This document shows positions 43,078 to 49,193 of a stretch of 49,193 nt of DNA, piece by piece. The notes under the pieces were generated by a model that worked only from the letters and a program-made list of their open reading frames with translations, did no database searches and had not been told where the DNA came from. Numbering within the stretch: position 1 is the stretch's first letter; the number at the start of each line of letters is the position of its first letter. The DNA comes from an uncultured Clostridia bacterium (GTDB lineage: Bacteria > Bacillota > Clostridia > Christensenellales > Borkfalkiaceae): NCBI GenBank assembly GCA_947587085.1, contig CANPXX010000004.1:1-49193 (forward strand), given 5' to 3'. Position numbers and translations under genes: made by a program.

Positions 43078-43731
43078 ATGTCGTTTTTTTCCAATTTTTC
43101 TTCGGACCGCTGCCCCGGGACCATTTCGGGCAACCCGTTGAACGGTCTGTGCGAAAAGGTGTGCATCCAGGCGGAAAAAATTTTTGACGCGGGCATCATT
43201 CAGACCCGTCTCGAAAACTATACCGCCGTTCCCGAGAACTTCGTGCCCGCCGCGCCTACATATCCCCTCACCTTCATCAGCGCGCGCTCCACCTCGTCCG
43301 TCGGCACCGTCTCCGCGCTCAACGTGGAGCGGCAGGCGGAGGGCTGCTGTGCCCGCGTACAGGCGACCGTCACCGTCCCCATCGAGATCGTGTATGTGGA
43401 CGCGAACGGCGTCGAGGGCAAGGCGACGAGCTCCGTCGTTCTCACGGAGGACGTCCTCATGTACGTTCCCGCGCCGTCCGTCATCCCCTTCACGGTCACC
43501 GCGGTCGCGTCCTGCGTCTCGCCCGAGGGCACCTTCGACGCCGCGACGGGCACGTTCACGATCAGCGCCTGCCTCACCTGTATCCTCAAAGTGGCGATGC
43601 AGGTGGAGCTCCTCGTCCCCAGCTACGGCTATTGCGCCATCCCGCCCGCGCAGGAGTATTCGCAGGAGGTCTGCTCGGGCTTCTTCGAACTTCCCCTCTA
43701 CCCGCAGGGCAGGGCGTGCAGCAAGAAATGA
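43078..43731 (+). CDS. Cysteine-rich conserved protein of unknown function
   Basis: 217 residues with eleven cysteines (12, 25, 29, 90, 91, 146, 165, 168, 186, 199, 214). Distinctive segments are GNPLNGLCEKVCIQAEKIFD, CCARVQATVTVPIEIVYVDA, VLMYVPAPSVIPF, CLTCILKVAMQVELLVPSYG and VCSGFFELPLYPQG. It resembles a clostridial family that I recall only as hypothetical and for which I know no function. No signal peptide is visible, and the body looks beta-rich. GGAGG lies 6 nt before the ATG. CATACAAT (43031-43038) upstream resembles a SigE-type -10 but lacks a clear -35, so sporulation control is only a possibility. Confidence 0.8.
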   Translation: MSFFSNFSSDRCPGTISGNPLNGLCEKVCIQAEKIFDAGIIQTRLENYTAVPENFVPAAPTYPLTFISARSTSSVGTVSALNVERQAEGCCARVQATVTVPIEIVYVDANGVEGKATSSVVLTEDVLMYVPAPSVIPFTVTAVASCVSPEGTFDAATGTFTISACLTCILKVAMQVELLVPSYGYCAIPPAQEYSQEVCSGFFELPLYPQGRACSKK

Positions 43732-43752
43732 CGGTCCCAAGCAGGAACGGAC

Positions 43753-43796
43753 AAAAAAAGACAGATGCGGAGAAAGAGATTTTCTCCGCATCTGTC
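43753..43796 (-). terminator. Intrinsic terminator after rqcH
   Basis: GACAGATGCGGAGAAA (43760-43775) and its exact complement (43781-43796) form a 16-bp stem. On the minus strand it is followed by TTTTTTT, so it ends rqcH; with TTCCTTGTTC on the other side it may also act weakly on the plus-strand gene. Confidence 0.9.
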
Positions 43797-43809
43797 GTTC
43801 CTTGTTCTA

Positions 43810-45459
43810 TTATTCCGCCGCGTGTGCGGGATCGCCTGAGACGGTGATAAAATCGGTGTACGTCACGAAGCCCGCCTTGGCGCCCTTCGGCTTTTTGACG
43901 TGCCGCAGCGCGCAGCAGTCCACGGGGATGCGGTCGCCGTGCCCGTCCGAGAAGCGGGCGCAGACGGCGGCGGCGAAGGAGACGACGGAATCGGGCGGGC
44001 GCCTGCCCTCCGTGCGGATGAGCACATGGCAGGAGTGGAGCCCCCGCGCATGGAGCCACAGATCGTCGGGCGCGCCGCTCCGCACGAGGGCGTCGTTTTG
44101 CAGGTTGTTCCGCCCCGCGAGGATGCGGAAGCCCTCCCGCTCATACACGCGGAAGGGGATGGGGACTTTCTTCCCGCGGCGGACCTCCTTCGGCTGTCTC
44201 AGGATGCCCGCCTCGGTGAGCTCCTCCTCCGCGGAGCGCAGGTCGTCGGTGCATTCCGCTCCGCCGAGAGCGGTCTCCACGCTCGCGAGATAGTCGAGCT
44301 CGGCGTGCGCCGCCTCCTCCTGCGGGGCGAGCGCTTCGAGGGTGCGCTTCTGCTTGCGGTACCGCTTGAAATAGCTCTGCGCGTTCTCCGACGGGGAGAG
44401 GAGGGGATCGAGCGCGATGCGGACGAGCCCGCCCGCCTCGTCAAAGTAGTCGGGGAGCTCGCACGACGTCATGCCCTTCCCGAGCGCGTACAGCGAGGCG
44501 GTGAGGAGCTCCCCCTTCTTGCGGAGGGTGTCGCAGTCCGCGCATTCCCGCTGTTTTTCCGCGATCTGCGCGAGGCGCTTCTCCTGCTTCTTGCGGGCGG
44601 CGCGCACGGCGGAGAACAGCCGTTGCGCCCTCCCGTCGAACGCCTTTTTCTTCCGCCTCGCGCCATAGAAGTAGGTCTGTGCGGCGGCGAGGGTGGGGAA
44701 GGGACGGGCTCCCTCTACGGGGACGGCGAAGAAGTCGATCGGCTTCCCGTCCCGTTCGAGCACGCAGGGGTACGTCTCTTCGGAGAAGAGGAAGCGCTGC
44801 GCGGCGCCGACGGGGTCGTCCCCCGTGAGGGCGGCGGCGAGGGAACGCGCCGTGCAGGGGGCGAGTCCCGAGAGCCGCGTGAAGAGATAATCTCCCAAGT
44901 CGTCCCGTCCCGCCGCTCCCGCGAGCACCGCGCTAAGCGCCTCCCCGTCGGCGGGGTTCGCCTTGTCCTGCGGGGCGGGCAGCACATAGGGGAGTCCGGG
45001 GAACACGGCGCGCTTGCGGACGTCGTCGAGGGGGGTGGTCTTGAGGGCGCCGAGGACGGAGCCGTCCTCCACGAGCACGAGATTGGAGTACTTGCCCATG
45101 ACTTCGAGATAGAGTTCGCGCTCCTTGGAGGAGAAGTCGGAGCGGCACAGAAGGCGCAAGCGGAGCACCCGTTCGAAGCCGACGAGTTCCGCGCCGAGGA
45201 TCTCGGCTCCCGCGACGTGCTTTCTCAGGAGCATGCAAAAATTGGGGGCGACGGGGAGATTCTCCTCGCTTTCGAGAAAATATGCGCCGCAATCGGAGGC
45301 ATTTGCGTTGAGAAGCAGTTTCAACGTCTGTCTTTTGGTGTATATAGAGAGGGAGACCTCGTCGCGCGAAGGCTGTTCGATCTTGTTCACGCGCCCGCCG
45401 CGGAGCGTCTCGTCGAGCTCGCGGGCGATGTGGCGCAGGGTGAAGGCGTCCTGTGGCAT
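43810..45459 (-). CDS. rqcH: RqcH-family NFACT protein (ribosome quality control)
   Basis: 549-residue homologue of Bacillus RqcH/YloA, once called fibronectin-binding protein. RqcH binds 50S subunits with stalled nascent chains and recruits tRNA-Ala to add alanine tails. NFACT-N is seen at the start (DAFTLRHIARELDETLRGGR, then VNKIEQPSRDEVSLSIYT and MGKYSNLVLVE). A coiled-coil middle part follows (RAARKKQEKRLAQIAEKQRE), and the NFACT-R end has GRNNLQNDALV and DLWLHARGLHSCHVLIRT. The residue pair at the usual Asp-Arg tRNA-recruitment position reads Glu96-Arg97. GAGGAAC precedes the ATG. It has its own promoter and terminator. Confidence 0.93.
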   Translation of the reverse strand: MPQDAFTLRHIARELDETLRGGRVNKIEQPSRDEVSLSIYTKRQTLKLLLNANASDCGAYFLESEENLPVAPNFCMLLRKHVAGAEILGAELVGFERVLRLRLLCRSDFSSKERELYLEVMGKYSNLVLVEDGSVLGALKTTPLDDVRKRAVFPGLPYVLPAPQDKANPADGEALSAVLAGAAGRDDLGDYLFTRLSGLAPCTARSLAAALTGDDPVGAAQRFLFSEETYPCVLERDGKPIDFFAVPVEGARPFPTLAAAQTYFYGARRKKKAFDGRAQRLFSAVRAARKKQEKRLAQIAEKQRECADCDTLRKKGELLTASLYALGKGMTSCELPDYFDEAGGLVRIALDPLLSPSENAQSYFKRYRKQKRTLEALAPQEEAAHAELDYLASVETALGGAECTDDLRSAEEELTEAGILRQPKEVRRGKKVPIPFRVYEREGFRILAGRNNLQNDALVRSGAPDDLWLHARGLHSCHVLIRTEGRRPPDSVVSFAAAVCARFSDGHGDRIPVDCCALRHVKKPKGAKAGFVTYTDFITVSGDPAHAAE

Positions 45460-45485
45460 ATGTTCCTCGCAGTGTTTTCCCCCGT

Positions 45486-45514
45486 ATTATAGCGGAAAAA
45501 CCGAAAATTGTAAA
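45486..45514 (-). promoter_or_regulatory. SigA-type promoter of rqcH
   Basis: On the minus strand TTTACA (45509-45514), a 17-nt spacer and TATAAT (45486-45491), 27 nt before the start codon. Confidence 0.8.
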
Positions 45515-45543
45515 GAAAAACGCTTTCCTTTTGCCACGCATTA

Positions 45544-45552
45544 TGGTAAAAT
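45544..45552 (+). promoter_or_regulatory. Extended -10 promoter of tig-clpP-clpX
   Basis: TG-G-TAAAAT (45544-45552) forms an extended -10. The -35 region, TTTCCT at 17 nt, is poor. It lies 39 nt before the tig start. Confidence 0.5.
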
Positions 45553-45591
45553 ATAGCAGGTAAAAAAGCAAATAAACATCAGGAGACGATT

Positions 45592-46899
45592 ATGAAATAC
45601 GAAGTTACCCCCGAGCAGAAGAGCGCCGTGAAGATCCGGATGACGTTCACCGCCGAAGAATGGGCGGCGGCGATCGACAGAGCGTACCGCGAGACGCGGC
45701 ACAAGTACGCCGTGAACGGCTTCCGCAAGGGCAAGGCGCCCAAGTACATCATCGAGACCTTCTACGGCAAGGGCGTATTCTATGAGGACGCGCTCAACAT
45801 CCTCTTCTCGGACAACTATCCCACCGTGCTCGAAAGCGAGAAGGAGGCGTTCACGCCCGTGGGCGATCCCTCGGTGTCGCTCGGCGAGGACTTCTCGGAG
45901 ATCAACGTGGTGCTCGTCGCGACGACGCCCGTAAAGCCCGACGTCACGATCGGTCAATACAAGGGTATAAAAATCCCCTGCTTTGAATATACTGTTACGG
46001 ACGCCGACGTGGACAAGGAGATCGAAGGCGCGCTCGAACGCGTCGCCGAGAGCGTGGAGGTGACCGACCGTCCCGCCCAAATGAAGGACGTCGCCAACAT
46101 CGACTTCACGGGAAAGGTGGACGGCGAGGAGTTCGAGGGCGGCTCGGCGAAGGGGTTCGACCTGACGCTCGGCTCGGGGCAGTTCATCCCCGGGTTCGAG
46201 GAGAAGGTGGTCGGCATGACCGTCGGCGAGACGCGCGACATCGACGTCGTGTTCCCCGACGACTATCAGGCGGAGGCGCTCAAAGGCAAGCCCGCCGTGT
46301 TCACGGTGACCCTCCATAAGCTCACGGGGAAGAAGCTCCCCGAGCTGGATGAAGAATTCGCCAAGAAGATGGGTTCGGGCAGCGTGGAGGAGTACCGCGC
46401 CAAGGTGCGCGAGCGCCTCGAAGCGAACGCCGCGACCCGCTCCCGCAACGAGACGGAGAATTCCATCCTCACCGAAATAGCCAAGACGGCTTCGGCGGAA
46501 CTTCCCGACGTGATGGTGGAGGCGCAGGAAGATCAGGCGCTCCGCCGTCTCGAATACAACCTCATGTATCAGGGCGTCAAGATGGACGACTACCTCTCCT
46601 ATATCGGGACCACCCGCGACGAGTACAAGAAGAACTTCGAGGAGGAGGCGCGCCGCACGGTGATGAACCAGCTCGTGATGGAGAAGATCATCGCCCTCGA
46701 GTCCATCTCGGCGACGGAGGAGGAGATCTCGGCGAGAATCGCCGAACAGGCGAAGAGCGTGGGGAAGGAGCCCGAGGCGTACGAAAAGACGATGGACCCC
46801 CGCCAGCGCGATTACATCGAGGCGGACATCAAGGTAGTCAAGCTCTTCGACTTCCTCAAAGCGAACAACGAAATGGTGAGAGCGGAGGAGAATGTATGA
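45592..46899 (+). CDS. tig: Trigger factor, ribosome-bound chaperone
   Basis: 435-residue chaperone that meets nascent chains at the ribosome exit tunnel. The ribosome-binding signature is [25 protein letters not shown]-type prolyl isomerase domain lies near 155-245 ([40 protein letters not shown]), and a helical C-terminal arm domain completes the protein. Length is typical. Its stop overlaps the clpP start by 4 nt, and tig-clpP-clpX is the standard order. Confidence 0.96.
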   Translation: MKYEVTPEQKSAVKIRMTFTAEEWAAAIDRAYRETRHKYAVNGFRKGKAPKYIIETFYGKGVFYEDALNILFSDNYPTVLESEKEAFTPVGDPSVSLGEDFSEINVVLVATTPVKPDVTIGQYKGIKIPCFEYTVTDADVDKEIEGALERVAESVEVTDRPAQMKDVANIDFTGKVDGEEFEGGSAKGFDLTLGSGQFIPGFEEKVVGMTVGETRDIDVVFPDDYQAEALKGKPAVFTVTLHKLTGKKLPELDEEFAKKMGSGSVEEYRAKVRERLEANAATRSRNETENSILTEIAKTASAELPDVMVEAQEDQALRRLEYNLMYQGVKMDDYLSYIGTTRDEYKKNFEEEARRTVMNQLVMEKIIALESISATEEEISARIAEQAKSVGKEPEAYEKTMDPRQRDYIEADIKVVKLFDFLKANNEMVRAEENV

Positions 46900-47486
46900 A
46901 CAAGAACGTCCTCATCCCCTATGTGGTGGAGCGCACCTCCGGCGGGGAGCGGAGCTATGACCTCTATTCCCGTCTCCTCGAGGACCGCATCATCTTTTTG
47001 AGCGGGGAGATCGACGACGCGACGGCGAACACCGTCGTGGCACAGCTCATCTATCTCGAGGGGAAAGACCCCGCGAAGGACGTGAGCCTCTACATCAACA
47101 GCCCGGGCGGGTCGGTCACGGCGGGCATGGCGATCTACGATACGATGAACTACATCAAGTGCGATGTTTCCACCATCTGCATCGGGCTCGCCGCCTCGAT
47201 GGGCGCCTTCCTCTTGGCGGCGGGCGCGCGGGGCAAGCGGTATGCGCTCAAAAACAGCGAGATCATGATCCACCAGCCTCTCGGCGGGGCGCAGGGTCAG
47301 GCGAGCGACATCAAGATTCAGGCGGAGCACATCCTCCGCATCAAGGAGAAGATGACCCGCATCCTCGCGGAGAACACGGGCAAACCCTTCGAGACCGTCG
47401 CGCGCGATACCGATCGCGATAACTACCTCACCGCGGACGAGGCGCTCTCTTACGGGCTCATCGACCGCGTATTCGTGAGACGATAA
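46896..47486 (+). CDS. clpP: ATP-dependent Clp protease proteolytic subunit
   Basis: 196-residue serine protease that forms the 14-subunit chamber fed by ClpX. Catalytic residues are Ser101 in [14 protein letters not shown], His126 in [11 protein letters not shown] and Asp175 in [14 protein letters not shown]. The N-terminus has [20 protein letters not shown], the segment that lines the entrance pore. The ATG overlaps the tig stop. Confidence 0.97.
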   Translation: MNKNVLIPYVVERTSGGERSYDLYSRLLEDRIIFLSGEIDDATANTVVAQLIYLEGKDPAKDVSLYINSPGGSVTAGMAIYDTMNYIKCDVSTICIGLAASMGAFLLAAGARGKRYALKNSEIMIHQPLGGAQGQASDIKIQAEHILRIKEKMTRILAENTGKPFETVARDTDRDNYLTADEALSYGLIDRVFVRR

Positions 47487-47498
47487 AACGGAGAAGAT

Positions 47499-48728
47499 AT
47501 GACGACAAAGTACGAACCGCGCTGTTCCTTCTGCGGGAAGGAAAAGGCAAAGACGAAGAAGCTCGTGGCAGGACCGGACGGCATCTTCATCTGCGATGAA
47601 TGTATCGAGCTCTGCCGCGACATGATGGCAAAGACTCCCTCCGGCAACGTGGAGGAGGTCGAACTCAAAAAGCCCGCGGAGATCAAGCGCGAGCTCGACG
47701 AGTACATCATCGGGCAAGACAAGGCGAAGCGCGTCCTGTCCGTTGCCGTGTACAATCATTATAAGCGCATCAACGCCATCGCGCGGGGCGACGACGACGG
47801 CGTGGAGATCGAGAAGAGCAACATCCTCCTGCTCGGACCCACGGGGAGCGGCAAGACCCTCCTCGCGCGCACGCTCGCAAAGATTCTGAACGTGCCCTTC
47901 GCCACGAGCGACGCCACCACGCTCACCGAGGCGGGTTATGTGGGCGAGGACGTGGAGAACATCCTCTTGAAGCTCATCCAGAATGCCGATTACGACATCG
48001 AGCGCGCCCAGCGCGGGATCATCTATATCGACGAGATCGACAAGATCGCCCGCAAGGGGGAGAACGTGTCCATCACGCGCGACGTCTCGGGCGAGGGCGT
48101 CCAGCAGGCGCTCCTCAAGATCATCGAGAGCACCGTTGCCAACGTGCCCCCGCAGGGCGGCAGGAAGCACCCCCAGCAGGACTGCATGCGCATCGACACG
48201 ACCAACATCCTGTTCATCTGCGGCGGCGCCTTCGTGGGCTTGGATAAGATCGTGGGCGCACGGAAGGACGATTCGGGGCTCGGCTTCGGCGGCAAGGTGC
48301 GCCTCGGCGAACACGAGGTGGACTACACCCTTCTCGACGAGGTGAAGCCGCAGGACCTCACCAAGTTCGGGCTCATTCCCGAGTTCGTGGGGCGCGTGCC
48401 CATCGTGGTGAGCTTGCAGGCGCTCGACGAGAACGCCCTCGTGAGCATCCTCACCCGCCCGCGGAACGCCATCATCAAGCAGTACCAGAAGCTCGTGGGG
48501 CTGGACGGCGTGAAGCTGACCGTGGAGGACGCCGCCGTCCGCGAGATCGCAAATACCGCGATCCGCCTCAAAACGGGCGCGCGCGGGCTCCGCACCATCA
48601 TCGAGGGCATCATGACCGACGTCATGTTCGACATTCCCACCGAGAAGAACGTGGAGGAAGTCATCATCACGCGCGATTGCGTGGCGTCGGGCGCGAAACC
48701 CACCCTCGTCTATAAAAAGACCGCATGA
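47499..48728 (+). CDS. clpX: Clp protease ATP-binding unfoldase ClpX
   Basis: 409-residue AAA+ unfoldase for ClpP. The N-terminal zinc-binding domain has Cys9, Cys12, Cys32 and Cys35. Walker A is GPTGSGKT (113-120), followed by [20 protein letters not shown], Walker [18 protein letters not shown] and the pore-2/sensor region [16 protein letters not shown]. The C-terminal lid has [20 protein letters not shown]. It starts 12 nt after clpP. Confidence 0.97.
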   Translation: MTTKYEPRCSFCGKEKAKTKKLVAGPDGIFICDECIELCRDMMAKTPSGNVEEVELKKPAEIKRELDEYIIGQDKAKRVLSVAVYNHYKRINAIARGDDDGVEIEKSNILLLGPTGSGKTLLARTLAKILNVPFATSDATTLTEAGYVGEDVENILLKLIQNADYDIERAQRGIIYIDEIDKIARKGENVSITRDVSGEGVQQALLKIIESTVANVPPQGGRKHPQQDCMRIDTTNILFICGGAFVGLDKIVGARKDDSGLGFGGKVRLGEHEVDYTLLDEVKPQDLTKFGLIPEFVGRVPIVVSLQALDENALVSILTRPRNAIIKQYQKLVGLDGVKLTVEDAAVREIANTAIRLKTGARGLRTIIEGIMTDVMFDIPTEKNVEEVIITRDCVASGAKPTLVYKKTA

Positions 48729-48734
48729 CCATGT

Positions 48735-48837
48735 TTTCTGCATAACGTTCCGCGAAATTTTTGATGGAACGGACGCGCAAGTAGAGTATGAACGGGCGCG
48801 GCGCAACGAAAGTTGCGCCGCGCCCTTTTCCTCTTTC
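48735..48837 (+). terminator. Terminator of the tig-clpP-clpX operon
   Basis: Perfect 14-bp stem GGGCGCGGCGCAAC (48794-48807) and GTTGCGCCGCGCCC (48812-48825) with a GAAA loop, followed by TTTTCCTCTTTCTTTT. The lead-in at 48750-48780 (CCGCGAAATTTTTGATGGAA) resembles element A, so this may be a diverged fourth copy. Confidence 0.85.
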
Positions 48838-48851
48838 TTTTATTGTCATTC

Positions 48852-48971
48852 CCCGCCCGCACGTTCACGTTCCATTTACCGAAACATTTCTTCTATTGTC
48901 ATTTTGCCCCGCGCGCGCATTCTTTTGTTCTTCTAAGCGCGGCACAAGCCGTAGGCGAAGTAGCGGAGGCG
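48852..48971 (-). repeat. 120-bp repeat element E, copy 3 (inverted)
   Basis: The reverse complement of 3209-3328 and 4151-4270 with one or two differences, 45 kb away. It starts CCCGCCCGCACGTTCACG and ends GTAGCGGAGGCG. Confidence 0.85.
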
Positions 48972-48974
48972 CAG

Positions 48975-49078
48975 CCGAAGTCGAAAAATCTCTACTTCAT
49001 AATAAGGTAGAGATGCCTCGACAGGCTCGGCATGACAGAAGAGAGCGGTAGAGATGCCTCGACAAGCTCGGCATGACC
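48975..49078. repeat. Palindromic repeat element C, copies at the window end
   Basis: Inverted ATCTCTAC/AAGGTAGAGAT, followed by two tandem units ending CTCGACAGGCTCGGCATGAC and CTCGACAAGCTCGGCATGAC. Confidence 0.6.
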
Positions 49079-49121
49079 TTTGAGAGCATGCGCACCGCTC
49101 GCCCCTCCATTCTAAATGACT

Positions 49122-49193
49122 CGCGCGGAGCAAAATCGCATTTTGCGGAGCGCGCCCCAATTTGCGCGGCTCGTCCGCGCTTGTTGCTTGTGC
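49122..49193 (-). repeat. 77-nt structured repeat element B, copy 3 (inverted, cut by window end)
   Basis: The reverse complement of 36748-36824 apart from a few changes; it is cut at the window edge after TTGTTGCTTGTGC. Confidence 0.75.

Overview
The window is 49 kb of GC-rich, densely coding bacterial chromosome carrying 34 supported protein genes and no rRNA, tRNA, CRISPR array or transposase gene that I can recognise. The gene content points to a Firmicutes/Clostridia-type organism: rpsO-pnp, plsX-rnc-smc-ftsY, ylxM-ffh-rpsP-khpA, tig-clpP-clpX, an RqcH-type NFACT protein, a SpoVB-like flippase, lipoproteins with strong lipoboxes, BspA-type leucine-rich-repeat surface proteins, purine-rich Shine-Dalgarno sites and near-consensus SigA promoters (TTGACA-17-TATAAT). 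The high GC and the BspA/Opp content suggest an uncultured host-associated Clostridia lineage; that placement is inference.

Layout. 1-4350: a BspA-like lipoprotein behind a promoter with two operator-like repeats, then a small lipoprotein and repeat-rich DNA. 4460-7100: rpsO and pnp. 7191-7538: a solitary MazF-type RNase on the minus strand. 7912-24835: one long plus-strand operon holding a 2448-residue membrane-anchored subtilisin-like protease with BspA repeats, an InlB-repeat lipoprotein, a family 5 solute-binding lipoprotein, OppB, OppC, OppD, OppF and a small membrane protein. It reads as a proteolysis and peptide-uptake unit. 24879-31127: plsX, rnc, smc, ftsY, tightly overlapping. 31700-33730: a second BspA-like lipoprotein lying between ftsY and ylxM, which are adjacent in most Firmicutes. 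34170-36586: ylxM, ffh, rpsP, khpA.

37390-39480 (minus strand) is the most unusual locus. Four tightly coupled genes encode two DUF2589-type paralogues, an 85-residue unknown protein and a DNase I-fold nuclease whose motifs match the cytolethal distending toxin active subunit CdtB. Two mutually exclusive hairpins lie just upstream. I know of no described system with this composition, and it is the best candidate for something new here.

39628-45459 carries pgi and a SpoVB-like flippase (minus), a LysM-like protein and a cysteine-rich protein (plus), and rqcH (minus). 45544-48728 carries tig-clpP-clpX.

The intergenic stretches (2912-3368, 3946-4460, 31128-31690, 33731-34169, 36587-37389, 48729-49193) are packed with dispersed non-coding repeats. 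They include a 120-bp unit in three almost identical copies, a 77-nt structured unit, palindromic units bounded by TGTCAT/ATGACA, and a terminator-like element whose hairpin arms differ between copies with pairing kept.
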